The position numbers and the translations under genes were made by a program. Positions 1 through 11,957 of a stretch of DNA of 64,000 nt are shown one piece after another. Below the pieces are notes generated by a model. It worked only from the letters and a program-made list of their open reading frames with translations, was not told where the DNA came from and ran no database searches. Each line of letters starts with the position of its first letter. Positions within the stretch are counted from its first letter, which is position 1. Origin of the DNA: Neofusicoccum parvum (taxonomy: Eukaryota > Ascomycota > Dothideomycetes > Botryosphaeriales > Botryosphaeriaceae). The stretch spans positions 1,612,001 to 1,676,000 of the forward strand of contig CP087219.1 in the NCBI GenBank assembly GCA_020912385.1. The letters are read 5' to 3'.

Positions 1-1393
1 GTGTCGCCGTAGCCGGCGCTGGTCGACAGCTTCTCCCAGCCCAGGTACTCGACCACGTTGGACGCCAGCTCGCCCGTCTGCGTCGACACGTAGTCGGCCA
101 GCCGCTTGGCCGCGTACAGCGGGTCTTTGATGACGCGGTTCAGCGTGACGAGGCTGACCTGGTACGACGGCCCGAACATGATGTGGTCCCACATGTTCTG
201 GCCGACGCCGGACAGGTCCGATAGCACTTTGACGCCAAGCGCGGATAGCTGCGCGGAGGGCCCGATGCCGGAGACCATGAGCAGCTGCGGGGATTGAAAG
301 GCGCCGGCGGAGACGATGACTTCCTTGCGCGCGTTGATGGTGTATTTGATGCCGGCGCTGTCGACGGCGACGCCGGTGGCCTTTTTGGTGCTGTCGAAGA
401 GGATCTTCTTGGCGAGCGTGCGGGTGTAGACTTTCAGCTTGGGGTTGGACTTGGCTCTGGTGATGAACTGGTCGGAGCCGCTTCGGGTGGCGTCGGAGGA
501 GCGGATGGTCGTGGAGAGGTATGCGCCGCCGAGGAGGCTGCCACTGTTGAAGTCGTTGACGCTTTGGATGCCGACGGCGGCCATGCCATTCTCGAGCCAT
601 GTTGCCGCCGCGCTGACAAAGTTGGAGTAGCCCACTTGAACCGGGCCGGGAGTGCCAGGGAGGAAGGCATCAGAGTTGTAGCGAGTGGTGACATTGGAGC
701 CACGCTTGGCGTTGTTTGGTGGGGTGAAAGTGAAGCTGTTCTTGAAATGCTTCTGCGTGTTCTGCCAGGTCCAGCTGCTGTCTCCGGTAAGGTCGGCCCA
801 CTGGTCATAGCACTGAGCAGTACCTCTGTGCGAATGTTAATGAGGATGCATGCGCTGGACTCGGGTCGAACCTTACCTTTGGTAAATCATAAAGTTTAAT
901 GCGGAGCTGAGCATTCGTTAGCGTAGTCGCGAAACTATAAGTCGTGAGACTCATACCTCCCACCTAGACACTTCCCGCGTGCGTAGTGGAACTTTCGCCC
1001 ATTGGCGCCATCTTGGGGCTGGGTCTCGAACATCCAATCAACAAGCGGAAGCGCATCAGACATGGACATGCCAATGTTGAAGACATCGCCAGCAGGAGAA
1101 GTCGTCAAGAGCGGCTTGCCGACTTGGTAGTAGCCACCGGCTTCGATGATGGCGACGGAGTAGCCAGCTTCTACCAGACGCACACCGATGGTGTTGCCTG
1201 CAGTGCCGCCTCCAACAACGACGTAGTCATATGTGGCTGTGATGCCAACTGCGCCACCGAGAGCTCCGAGGGCAGTGTCCACAAAGCCTTTCCCGCTGCC
1301 AAGATTTCCAAGCAAATCGGCCAGCGGGCCAAACAGCTGCGGTGCTGCAAGTGTTTGGGAACACAACGAGAGGAAGAAAAGAGAGGTCCGCAT
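1..1393 (-). CDS. GMC-family FAD-dependent oxidoreductase, secreted, 5' part
   Basis: Exons <1..825, 877..906 and 957..1393. The start at 1393 (MRTSLFFLSL...) gives a secretory signal peptide ending near an AAP site. Then comes a Rossmann FAD-binding motif (VVVGGGTAGNTIGVRL), the GKCLGGSS motif that is split by introns, and the second GMC signature (GAFQSPQLLMVSGIGP). Known for the family: extracellular oxidation of alcohols, sugars or aryl alcohols using FAD. The middle exon is only 30 nt and restores the conserved SSALNFMIYQRGT stretch exactly; introns are 51 and 50 bp. The C-terminal half, with the catalytic His/Asn pair, lies beyond the left edge, so the substrate class cannot be judged. 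The adjacent MFS transporter may or may not be linked functionally. Confidence 0.9.
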
Positions 1394-2511
1394 GCCGAAC
1401 GAGGATGGAGAGAAAGGAATTTGAAGTGAGTGGGTGGTCTGCAAGACCAACTGGATGTACAGAAAAGGAATCAAAAAGCAGCACTCATGAAGCGCCCACG
1501 GAGAATGGAATCGTCAAGGTCCGTTTCAAACAGGAAACAAACGCAAGAAACACGCCAAATATATTTCTGTCAGTCAACGCCATGGTCCCAGAGGGAGCTG
1601 AGGTCGATGTGTGGCTGTCCCTGCCAAGGCAAGCCTCAATGAGATCATTGACGGCACTGATTGGATGTGTCTGGGCCGGTGCGGTCTGGCTTCTGCGATC
1701 TCTAATTATGGAGGCTAGATGTGGAGAAGAGACCTGGACTCGATGTTTTGAAGGACCCGGGACCCGCTCCTCTAGCCAGATCGATCGACTAGCCTCTCGA
1801 GTGATGCCGTGGTGGGTTTAGCTGCCGCCAAGATGGCGGACTAATGGAAGACGGTCCGCAGCTGGGTGATCGAGATACAGCCTAGCGCGAGCCAAAATTG
1901 GTTTCAGAACACGAAAGGTACTGAGAGCCATGGTGCACACCAACGGAGATACAAGAATGACCCTGGTCCGGTCGAGTTGATCTGCACATGGCGCACATAC
2001 AGAGTTCTGTGGCTGAACGCCTCTTGAGGCTCTCTCGAGGCGGAGGGGTTTAGTGAGATGCTGCAAACGACCTTGCCGCGCCCAGATATTGCTCACAGAT
2101 CTCGGTAGAAAGAGTCACTTCTGGAAGGCGATCGGCAACGATACGGTGTACTCGTATATGCAGAAGCCTGTGTTCCCTCCTGATTGGCCAATGGAGCTGA
2201 GCACCGGAATGCCGGAAGATCGTCCCTCCCGAACAACGGACCGTGCAAATGGCGCACGCTAGGCACCGTCTTTGCCGAGGTTGTTGACGACATTGGGGGC
2301 GAGTGATATCAGTAGCTATACGCCCACTGTAGCACAAAGATTGGGACAGTCCTTGCAAATTTTCCATTATGCAGGTGATCAAGGAACATTCGACATCGGA
2401 TGGAAAGTTCGAGATCTCTGCAAACCGTTCTGAAGGCGGGCATCCAAAAGTGCCGACATGAAGGATCATCTGCGTAAAAAAAAGTCACAATTGCTTTCGT
2501 GCCTGGTCGCA
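1394..2511. other. Intergenic, GMC oxidoreductase to MFS transporter
   Basis: This stretch of about 1.1 kb holds the promoter of the GMC gene and the 3' flank of the QDR-like transporter. The short open frames here have no recognisable domain and I see no RNA gene or repeat. Confidence 0.5.
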
Positions 2512-4304
2512 CTACACCGTCACCCTCCCCTCCCTCCCCGCCACCCTCCCCTCTCTCTCCCTCCTCCACCCCGCCCCCCACCTCATCTCCACCCACAGCA
2601 GCCCCCCAGCCGCCGCCGACACGCCCGCCAGCACGACAAACGTCCACCGCGGCGACAGCGCGCGCACCACCGGCTCGACCACCGCCACGCCCGCCGCCCC
2701 GAGCGAGCACCGCACCAAGTTGCCCGCCGCGGCGGCGCTCGCGCCCGCGCGCGGCCACAGGTCGATCGCCAGCGCCGTGTTGACGGCGAACAGCGCGGCC
2801 GCGCTCGCCGACGCCGCGAACTGCAGCACCAGCGCGCGGTCGATGCCGCCGCCGAGCGCGAAGCCGTACGCCGCCACCGCGAGCGCGAATGCAGCTGCGA
2901 ACCACGGCGCGCTGCGCAGGCGCGCGCGCTCGATGCTGAAGGACTCGGCTGCGGGTGAGGAAGAAGAGGTCTCGGCGACGGTGCGCTTGTAGTCGAAGTC
3001 CATGAGCAGGCCGGCGCCGTAGGAGCCGAGGACGCAGCCGGCGCCGTTGGGGAGGAAGGCGAGGCCGAGGAGCAGGTCGTCGATGTGGTAGAGGGATTGG
3101 AAGAGGGAGGGCGTGCTGGACGTGATCATGCTCCAGACCGTGTAGACGATGCCGCCGAAGAGGAGCGTGATGAAGACGTCTTTCTCGAAGAGGAAGCGCA
3201 GCTGGTCGAAGAAGGCGCGCGCGGTGAGCCTCTTCCTGGGTTGCGGGGGGTCGGGCTCGCTGCTGACATGGGGCTGCGGTTTCAGGTGGTAGAGAAAGGG
3301 CTTGTGGATGCCGGTGAGGCGGCTGGTGCCGTTGCCGGCGATGGAGCGGAGTGTTTCAGGGAGGAAGAAGAGGATGAGGAAGAGGGCGATGGCGCCGAGG
3401 ATGGTGAGGGACCAGAAGATGGAGCGGAAGCCAAGGAATTGTGTTAAGATGCCACCAAAAACGGGGCCAATGGACTGGCCGAGCATTCGGACTATGGCGG
3501 AAGAAGTCAGTCCATGTTGGTAAGGGCGATGTATCTCGAGTTGGTGCTGCTCACCTCCACCATAGATGCCGACATAGCCGCCTCGTTCCGCTGACGTGGC
3601 GATATCTCCAATGACTCCGGATCCTGTTGAGACTCGAAGTGAGCAGGTACACTTACTCTATGGTAGCGAAGAGACTCACCAATGGAAATGGTTGCGGCGC
3701 TTCCTGCAGCCTGAAGACCACGGAAGATCATCAGAGCAATGACGTTGTCTGTCACTCCAAGAGCAATGTTTGCAACAAGATAGACTGAAAAGGTGCATAT
3801 AAAGACGACACGGCGTCCATAAATGTCGGCGAACGGTGCCCAAAATGAAGGTGCAATGCCTTGCACGGCCATGTAGACCGTGATTGTGAGTGCCACCAGA
3901 TCAGTCGAGACATTGAGGTCCTTTGGAGGGTCAGTAGAAGTTGGAGGACGGGACTCTATCCATTTGGTGGAGGAACATACTTTCGAGATATCTCCGAGAG
4001 CTGGAAAGTAGATGTTGGAAGACAGCGGGGAGAAGAAACCTCCAAGAGACACAATAAACAGCATCACCATCTTCTGGTGTTTCGTAAAGACATGGTAAGG
4101 TGGTGCTGAAGGAGCTGTGGGTTGCTCATCTATTGCAGAAAGTTCACTCCTGGAGTCTTCTGGAGCAAGGTTGTAGACACTGGTCAGACCTTGTCTCTCG
4201 CTGGACTTTTCGCCGATTGTCCTGTCACTAGCCACTGCGGGCATGGAGTGTCGACGTCCGGGTTGAAGAGAATTGCTCATGGCTGGCCTATTGAGGTGCT
4301 CCAA
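2512..4304 (-). CDS. MFS multidrug transporter, DHA1/QDR-like
   Basis: Exons 2512..3491, 3555..3623, 3680..3920 and 3981..4304 give 537 aa. After a hydrophilic N-terminus of about 75 residues come 12 predicted membrane helices. MFS motif A is seen (FADIYGRRVVF), followed by GSGVIGDIATSAERGGYVG, typical of fungal Qdr/Dtr-type drug:H+ antiporters, and GQSIGPVFGGIL. A central hydrophilic loop (after LPETLRSI) separates the two six-helix halves. Introns of 63, 56 and 60 bp were placed by frame and by the conserved motif. Likely role: plasma-membrane export of drugs or small metabolites; the substrate is unknown. A start at 4280 is possible. The C-terminal half is markedly GC- and Ala-rich. Confidence 0.88.
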
Positions 4305-5719
4305 GAAACGTAAATGCGCAAGTGTTTTGAGGTGGCTCTCTACCAGCTTTATGGCCGGCCAACAGGCCTACGCCGAACATATCATCGTCGAGCTCGTGGC
4401 AGACTAGAGTAACACAACATCAGTGCAGATCAAGGAAAATGTGCACATGCAGAAACGACTACCTTGCACTGTAAGAGGTTGCCTAAAGCAGCTCTATTAG
4501 CGCGCTAGTGGGTCATCGCAGCATGATCCGGACCAGGACAGGCCGGAAAGCAGACGACAGAAGACTCAGATCTTTTCTTACCCATATCCTGTATAGCGAG
4601 CTGTGTGGCGCTTGACGGCCCGAACCCTTGACCAGGAGCTTGGAAGAAACGCTGGGTGTCCCGAAGCCGCCATCTCGCGCCGGTCGTGTGGTGCACCTCT
4701 AGCGCAACGCGATCAATGCCCCAAATGTCAAGTTTCACACGCCGACGCATGGCGACCATGAGCGGTACGCTTGCCTCACCGGTGGTCGTGACTTCTGAAG
4801 CTTGATGTATGTAGTGCATGCTGCCTACCAGATCAAATCAACCTTGGGGAAAAAAATGCCTCTGGAGCCTTTCGGGTGACATCGGTTTAATGCTCCACAG
4901 AACGACCATAGTGTTTCTTTGTCCACCAGTCCAACAAGCGCGAATATCCTCCAAAACTCCCTGTTAGATTTTTCGTGCTACTCTAATTCTGAGATCGTTT
5001 ACAGATCCATGCGGGTGTAGCGGGGATGTTTGCCTTCTACCCGCCCTGGCACCTCTTATCCCCCTTTGGCTTTTCTCCAAGACATTAGCTGCTGCGCCAC
5101 TGCCGACAAAGAAAAGCACTGGTGAGACAACAGCACGTTCCACCGCTTCCTCCAAGAACTTGGAGATGCTAAGCTACTCCGCTGCGGCAATAAGAGCTTT
5201 GTGCCATCTCGGATGAAGATCTGCATGATGAGTCTTACGGTCCGAGGGGCTTCCTTGAGTTCTGTGGAAAGTAAATTCCCAGTCATTTCTGGTTCCTCTT
5301 TGTTGCCGAACAACGTGTGCGACACGAGTCCGCAAGATAGTCATAGCAAAGCGTAGCCTTGCTTTACCTGATAAGCATGTTGCTCCTATTCTTTGTTGAG
5401 CGAGTGAAGAGTTCCGAATTATGGCAGTTTTCCCTGCCTCCGGTGAAGCCAAAGTCGAGGTAACTCCCCCTTAGCTTCTTACACCAAGCCAAGCACCTGA
5501 TTCTCCTCCCAGAATTTCCCCTTTCTGGTATCAAGAGCGGATTTTGGAGTCAGACGACAAGGGGCGACGGCCTGATTCCAGCTCTCCAGATCACATCCAC
5601 CGGAGTACAGAACCTCAACCCATCAAGAGCCTGCACAGCCCATGCCCAATCTTCTTCAACGTACGCTCCAGGCACGCTGCTGCCGTCAAAAAGACCAGCA
5701 AGCACAACCCGAACCCCAC
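4305..5719. other. Intergenic region, no supported gene
   Basis: About 1.4 kb upstream of the transporter. Short open frames on the minus strand at 4505-4819 and 5056-5452 do not match a family I recognise. A GKTAI string near 5430 (minus) resembles a P-loop fragment but lacks the surrounding motif; it may be a decayed remnant or chance. Confidence 0.35.
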
Positions 5720-6134
5720 CTACGGGCTCCTCGCTGCGGCTGTGGATAAGGGCTTGTTTGGGCGCTTCGCTGGCCGGCGCGGCGTTGGGGGGCCAGCAGC
5801 GGTGGGTTCGACGACGATGCCGGTGATTTCGTGCGGCGTGTGGATGGGGAGGGGGCGGGAGAGGAGGGTGCCGTGGGTGGCGAGTGTCTGGGCCAGGATG
5901 CCGTTTTGCGCTTGGAGGGATTTTATGGTCGGGATGACGGTGTCGAGGTTGATTTCGACGTCATTGGGTGTGGATGGCCGGAGTGCCAGCAGGCTCACCG
6001 TGCCTCTCGGGTGAGGTGCCTCGGGAAGGCGTTGGTGCTCGCTGGCAGATCAAAAGACTCGAATGTGGCGAAGGCCCGTCTTCGCGGGTTGTCCCGATCG
6101 TGTGGGCTTCAATCTGCTGGACAGAGGTTGCCAT
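5720..6134 (-). CDS. Hypothetical protein, gene model unresolved
   Basis: Two overlapping minus-strand frames look coding but do not join cleanly. One starts at an ATG at 6134 (MATSVQQIEAHTIG...) and stays open to 5961. The other is open from 6049 to 5720 and reads LRPSTPNDVEINLDTVIPT, a plausible amphipathic helix, then a Pro-rich tail, but has no ATG. No GT...AG intron of normal size links them, so the gene is either frameshifted or starts in an exon I cannot see. I do not recognise the family. Confidence 0.35.
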
Positions 6135-6212
6135 TGTGATTAGATTTCTGAGCCTTGCGTCTGTCGGGCTTTTACGTGGGGGGTGAGAGGTGTAAAACCC
6201 AAACCTATGCAA

Positions 6213-6692
6213 GCGAAAGCCTGACGCTTACATAGACACCGCACCGAAACGCAAAGGGAGAGTTCGCGACCATCACAGGGCTTTTAAGAAGCCCATGGGT
6301 GTTCTCATCGATGCACATATGACGAAATCGGGTGCTCCGGAGACGTTGGTAGTCGAGCTACCTCATTGGCTGAGCGTATCATCTGATGAATGCAACGAGC
6401 GTGGCATTGGCCATTGAAGGTAGTCCCACATTATGACACGTGAATTCGGGTGCGGGGACGTTGTGCTGCGTCTTCTGCATCTTACCTTGCGTGCTTGATT
6501 GGAGAAAAGCAAAACAAGAGATAACCCCCACCTTGAACCTCATACTTAATATTGACCAGACAATGGGCTGCCAGGACCAAATCAACATCTCGCAGCTTAC
6601 TCGTGCATTAGATCCACTTGTCGTTGGGCACAGAGCAATCCATTTTGCTTATCCATCCGATTCCACCTTCAGCTTTGGGTCTGTCCGCGGCC
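6213..6692. other. Intergenic, promoter of UNC-93-like transporter
   Basis: About 480 bp between the hypothetical minus-strand gene and the next plus-strand gene. It should hold both promoters. No motif stands out. Confidence 0.4.
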
Positions 6693-8075
6693 ATGTCGAC
6701 GCCGCCCACCCGTGGAAAGGACGAGGTTGAAGTTGTCGACGAAGCGCCGCAGAAAGATGCCTTCGACGAGCCTATCACTCCAAACCGTGCACCAAACTTC
6801 TTCCGAAGCACGCTCTTCCAGATCCTCGTCGTCGGAACCTGTGCTTTCACCGCCCCTGGAATCTGGAGCGCCATGAACGGGCTCGGCGTCGGGGGCTCAC
6901 AGAGCCCAGATCTCGTCAACGCCGCCAACGCCCTGCTGTATGCATTCATGACCGTGACCTGCTTCGCGGGCCCATGGCTAACAAACGCCATCGGCTTCCG
7001 CTGGACGCTAGCTCTTGGAACACTTGGGTACCCGCTGTACGCTGCTGGACTGTACGTCAACAACCGCTTCGGTTCTACGTGGTTTGTGTACGTTGGTGCC
7101 GTAGCCTGCGGCATCAGTGCGGGCTTCTTCTGGAGCGTTGAGGGGGCTATCGCCACCGGATACCCTGAACAGCATAAGCGAGGCCGGTATATCGCGACCT
7201 GGTTCACTTTCCGCAACTTTGGCAACATCATCGGCGGTGCCGTCTCGTTGGGCATCAACCACAATATCAACCAGCGTGGCCAAGTTGGCTATGCTACTTA
7301 CATCGGCTTCATTGTTATCCAGTGTCTTGGGTTCTTCTTTGGGCTTCTCCTCTCCAACCCCGAGAAAGTGCAGCGCGACGATGGAACACGTATCGAAGCT
7401 GCCAGAGGAATACATTGGCGCACTGAACTCTCCGCCATGTGGCGGCTGTTACGGAGCAAGTCCATTTTATTGCTGACGCCTCTGTTCTGGTACTTTGGCT
7501 GGATCCAGGCCTACCCCGGCACGTACTTGGCAACCTACTTCACCGTGCGCTCTCGCGCGCTTGGCAGTTTCATGGCGGCCGTGGTGGGGACCATAGCCAC
7601 CTGGATTGGAGGCTCGCTTGTTGACTTGCCGTGGGCGAAGAGCCGGCAGACGCGAGCCATCGTCACATACGCTCTCATCGCCGCCTGCAACAGTGCGACC
7701 TGGATCTGGGCAGTCATCATCCAGGAGGAGTACCGGCACACGGATCCAACATTAGACTGGGGAGATCAGCGTGCGTTCGGGCGCGGCTTTGGGCTGTACA
7801 TGTTCGAGCGCATCAGTCTCGGGATGGTTGAGAACTACATCTATTGGTGCATCAGTAACCTGTCCGACTCGCCGGGTGACCAGATCCGCTACAGCTCTCT
7901 CCTGCGAGGCATTGAGACGGCAGCTGTTGCTGTTGGGTTTGGAGTGCAGGCGGTTCCGACAACTTTGATTGCTACAGCGAGTATCAACTTGGGTCTCTGG
8001 TTTATTGCTCTGCCGTTCAGCTACTTTGCTACAATACAGGTTGTGCGGAAATTCAGGAAGATCGAAGCCTCCTAA
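6693..8075 (+). CDS. UNC-93-like MFS transporter
   Basis: A single uninterrupted exon encodes 460 aa. The first ATG in the good frame is at 6693 (MSTPPTRGKDEVEVVDEAPQ). After a short acidic N-terminus there are about 11-12 hydrophobic helices, starting with FQILVVGTCAFTAPGIWSAM. The sequence LGYPLYAAGLYVNNR and the loop FWSVEGAIATGYPEQHKRGRYIATW are typical of the fungal UNC-93-like/DUF895 MFS group, which is related to ion-channel regulator UNC-93 proteins. Substrate and cellular membrane are unknown. The length fits the family and the gene appears complete. Confidence 0.87.
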   Translation: MSTPPTRGKDEVEVVDEAPQKDAFDEPITPNRAPNFFRSTLFQILVVGTCAFTAPGIWSAMNGLGVGGSQSPDLVNAANALLYAFMTVTCFAGPWLTNAIGFRWTLALGTLGYPLYAAGLYVNNRFGSTWFVYVGAVACGISAGFFWSVEGAIATGYPEQHKRGRYIATWFTFRNFGNIIGGAVSLGINHNINQRGQVGYATYIGFIVIQCLGFFFGLLLSNPEKVQRDDGTRIEAARGIHWRTELSAMWRLLRSKSILLLTPLFWYFGWIQAYPGTYLATYFTVRSRALGSFMAAVVGTIATWIGGSLVDLPWAKSRQTRAIVTYALIAACNSATWIWAVIIQEEYRHTDPTLDWGDQRAFGRGFGLYMFERISLGMVENYIYWCISNLSDSPGDQIRYSSLLRGIETAAVAVGFGVQAVPTTLIATASINLGLWFIALPFSYFATIQVVRKFRKIEAS

Positions 8076-8935
8076 TTTATATTGGCAAGAACAAATTCAA
8101 TGCGGCGAAGGTAGCTTAGACCCTGTTGGTTCCAACGAGAGATGCGCAGAAGGTACTATTGATGGAATCTGCTTATCCCGCAGATTATCACACAGCTTAC
8201 CAGATGTTTCAAGATATTATTAATAAGCAGTATATTGACTTTTCGTAGAGAAGCAAGAATTTTAATTGCTACCAGCGAGTCAAAAGACGAATTCTCGCCC
8301 GGCCGCAGCTGCCTCCGTGTTTAAGCACTGAGCCGCGAAAATTTCTATCCATCGTCACCCATGGTAGAGTCAGAAGAGTTTATCTGCGTGGCAAAAGAAA
8401 ACAAAGCTATGAGGACAAAGAAGTAAAACAAGAGTTGATGCGTACTTCGAGAGATAATTGTCGGTGCGAGTTTGTGTCCGTCCTTACGTGGCTGGTGCCG
8501 GCTCCTTTCAGGGAATTCAGCTGTTGTTGGAATTTCCCGATGATTCCAGACATTACAAGGCAATTCCACCCAGATTTTGCTCACGGGCGAGTCCATTATC
8601 ACGGCGCCATCAGGCAATCTTCAAGGAATCAGTTTGCACTTGACCTGACTCTTGATGCAGGAAAGCGTCCCGGTAGACATACGAACAAATATAAGCCCAG
8701 TCTCATACGCATATATGCTAGCATTGCTGATTGCTGTCGCCTGACCTGATGATTGCAGTACTTTTAACCTGGTGCACAAACAGCCCCCACGCTCCTCAAA
8801 AAGCCCAAAAGGTATCCCAACAGACTCACATGCACTACGCAAACCTAGCAATGAATTCTTCACCATCACCTTTTTCCTCCAGCTTCATTTTCCAAAGAAA
8901 AACCTCACCACCCCCTACATCCGCGCCAGCCCTAC
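8076..8935. other. Intergenic, convergent 3' flanks
   Basis: About 860 bp between the converging UNC-93-like and Med1 genes. It is moderately AT-rich up to about 8880 and then C-rich. No gene or RNA is visible. Confidence 0.5.
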
Positions 8936-11434
8936 CTACTCCCTCCTCTCCCTCTCCCCCTCCCCCTCCACCCCCATCCGACTCCCCACCCACTCGACCC
9001 AAACCCCCACATCGCCACAGTACTCCAACGCCCGCCCCATCCGCCCCAGCACCCGCATCCGCCTGCTCTCCTCCTCCTGCTCCTTCTGCCGCTCCTTCTC
9101 GCTCTTGCCGTCGCCTCCGTCCGCCTGCTCCACCGTCGCCGGCGTCTTGACCTTGCTCTCCTGCAGCTCCAGCAGCAGATCCTGCGCTGCGATCGCCACG
9201 TCCGCGTTCGGCAGCACCGACGCCGCCAGCGTGACGGTCGGAGGCGGAGGGCCCTGCGTTGCGTCCAGGTGGCTTGCTTTGGAGGGCGATGGCTGGGCGG
9301 AGCCGAACAGGTCGGCGTCCGAGGTGCCGCTCATGACCGTGTCGGCGTCGTTGGCCGCCTCGGGGACGAGGTCGGCGGGATTGAAGGAGAGGCCTTCGAA
9401 GAGGTCGTCGAGGGAGTCGATGGGTCTGGTGCGGGAGGTCGAGGTGCGGGGGTAGGTGATTGTGAGGGTTGGGGAGGAGGTGCCAGATGGGTCGACGCCG
9501 GTTAGAGAGATGCTGATGGGGAGGGTGGGTTGAGATTGGTCGGTATTTTCAGGAGGCGGTGTGGGGAGGACACCATTGGTGGCAGCGTCGGGCGTATGAG
9601 ACGGTTGGAAGGCGGATTGGAGGAGTGTGCTTAAGTGGGCGTATTGACGGAGGACCTAGAGTGATCACTATCAGCTGGCATGATCCGAAAATGAGGTGCG
9701 CAAATCGCTTACAGGGAGTATCTGGACAAGCTGCCGCGGGTGGTCGAAGGGTATCTCATCCAAAATACACGCGACCTCGGCTTTGTTCACGTAGAGCGTT
9801 GTCTCGTGCCGTCTGTCCTGTTCCTTCCCATCCTTATCCACCACGAACACATTACGAGCGTTGTAGTACTCCTTCGTGATATCTGTAGCAAGACCAGTCG
9901 CTGATTCCTCGTCCGGCTTTAATACCAGTGCTTCCAACGAAGTTGACCACTTCAACGATTCTTGGTTCATCTGAACATTGACAGAAGCCAGAACGTTTTG
10001 TGCAGTATTGAGGGGGACGACCAGCGGTGGGTTCAGCTTCGCCACGAAACGCACGTTTGGTAATTTTCCAATACTGTTACCATCCAAAGCCATGGGGTCG
10101 TTCTGTGCCGCTTCCGATCCACCTGAATACGTCGGAGGAGGGTCCAGCCAGTCAATGACGGGAGAACCGAAGATGTCGTTAGGGTCTGAAGGCTTCTCCA
10201 CAGTGTCGGATATCCAAGCGTCGCTGACTCGTATCGAAGGATACAATTGTGCTGGGGAGGATTCGCACTCGATCGTGAGGGAGAATATCCTGTTCATTGT
10301 CTCATCGTACACCTCATCTCCGTCATCGATATCCATCCCTGTATCACTCGACGTCTTCTCCGGTTTTTGGAAGACCTTTCTCCTCTCCATCCAATATTCC
10401 AAAGATAGTCCTACTGCGGAGTTGACGTTCATCCTGGGTCTCCCGCTCTTCTTGCAGAGCACTTCTCTTACGGCCTTCTCGTGAACGTGCGGTTTCGAGA
10501 CATCGAAGATGTGCATCGCAGTCTTCTTCTCATGCTCAAACAGCTTCTGAAGGCCATTGTAGACCCCCGCAATCGCCTCGAAGCAGCTGACCTCGGGCTT
10601 CCCGTCCTTGAATATGCTCAGATGGTCGAGCCGCGCCAGCTTCTCCAAATTCTTCGCAAACTTATCCAACGAAAGATTTATGCTCGCCGCGCCCGGGCTG
10701 GGCGAGAGGTCGTCCTTCAGCACCTTCGCGGCCGACGTCCTCTGCTTCTGCACCGACTCCGACAGCTCCCCAAACTGCACCGTGACGTTGTCGACGACGT
10801 TGTCCTTGAAGGTGACCTCGAGCATGAAGCTGGTGTGCGCCAGCAGCAGCTGCTGCTCGCCGTGCGCGTCGGACATGACCTCGCTGGACAGGCCCAGCTG
10901 CTTGGCCAGCCGCTCCATGCCCTCCCTGCTCACCCGGCCCGGCCGCGCCTTCAGCGTCGCGATGATGTTCTCCAGCCGCTTGCGCTGCTCCGTGTCGTCC
11001 GGGCGGCCGCCCATCGAGCTCGTCAGCCCCATGCCCAGCCCCAGCCCGCTCATCCCGCTCATGCTGATCCCCATGCCCACGCCGCCCTCCAGGCCGGCCA
11101 GCGCGCCGAGGCCGATGTTCAGGGCCCCGGGCGAGTCGAAGCTTATGGCGCCGGTGGCCGCGGCGGGCGAGCTGCCCACGAGCGTCTTCGACCCGCTGGC
11201 GGAGCTGACGGTCGGGTGGTTCTGGGCGACGGACGCGGCCATGGCGGAGCTGGACACGCCGGAGGTGGTGTTGAAGGGTGACTTGCCGGCCTGCTGGCTG
11301 CTGCGGTGGGCGGCGGGTGAGGGCACGCTGCGCGGGGCGGGCGATGAGAAGGCGCCGAGGTGCTGCTGTTGCGACGGGGTCGCGGCGCTTGGGGCTTGCG
11401 GGTGCCGCGCCGGGTGGTTCGTCGGGGTCGACAT
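8936..11434 (-). CDS. med1: Mediator of RNA polymerase II, subunit 1
   Basis: Exons 8936..9655 and 9714..11434 (first intron base 9712) give 813 aa; the 57-bp intron keeps phase 0 between ILP and VLRQYAHL. The N-terminal 150 residues are low-complexity (Ser, Ala, Gln, Gly/Met-rich). From about residue 165 (RKRLENIIATLKARPGRVSR) runs the fungal Med1 domain, with GMERLAKQLGL, LLLAHTSFMLEV and a long region including SLEYWMERRKVF and VLPTPPPENT near the C-terminus. Known role: middle-module subunit of the nuclear Mediator complex, linking activators to RNA polymerase II. I chose the ATG at 11434; an upstream in-frame non-ATG extension is disregarded. It is divergent from the dienoyl-CoA isomerase gene, about 520 bp apart. 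Confidence 0.85.
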
Positions 11435-11957
11435 GGTGCGCGCGCGGAACCGCAAGGCGCTTTGACGGAGGGAATGGCGCGCTGGTAAAGTCAAAATTCA
11501 CGTCACATACGGCTCATGCGTGCAGAAGGCTGCAGGGGAAAAGCGAGTGGTCAGGCCGAATTGGGCGCTGCTGGGCGGCAATTGCGCAGAATGGAGCTGC
11601 GCAGGGCAAGCCCGATCGGCGTTGGCGAGTCACCGAGCGGTCGGGAGAGCGACAGGCTGTCGTTGCGGAGACGCGACGCTGGGGTGGTGGTGGCAGCTGT
11701 GATGCGCAACGACAGCTCCAGCGGGCCCTGGCGCCGCATGTGTGGCTGGTGTTTGACGGAACGGCAAACACGCCCAGGTGGAGGGACCCTGCAGGCAATA
11801 TTGCTTACTCGTACTCGTTGCCGAGGCATGTGAGTGCACAAGCGCGGCTCTTCGTCCCCTCGACCTTCCGAGCGCTGACAACCTCATCCTCCACATCTCT
11901 CCAGATACTCTGTCTACTAGACTTGTAGAGGATTTTGTTCGGCTTCGCTTCATCAAC
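11435..11957. other. Divergent promoter region, med1 / dienoyl-CoA isomerase
   Basis: A 523-bp shared upstream region of two divergent genes. It is GC-rich on the med1 side. No clear TATA box or other motif. Confidence 0.45.

Noticed and set aside
5174..5452. Minus-strand GKTAI string resembling a ClpB/Hsp104 P-loop
   Set aside because: Only a few residues fit, the surrounding motif (GxPGVGK) is broken and downstream sequence does not continue the family. Most likely chance.
1..8075. Secondary-metabolite cluster suggested by GMC oxidoreductase plus two MFS transporters
   Set aside because: No core synthase (PKS, NRPS, terpene) or pathway regulator is seen; proximity alone is not enough.
10481..11281. 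Plus-strand 266-codon frame antisense to med1
   Set aside because: Shadow of the med1 coding strand; composition and lack of motif show it is not a gene.
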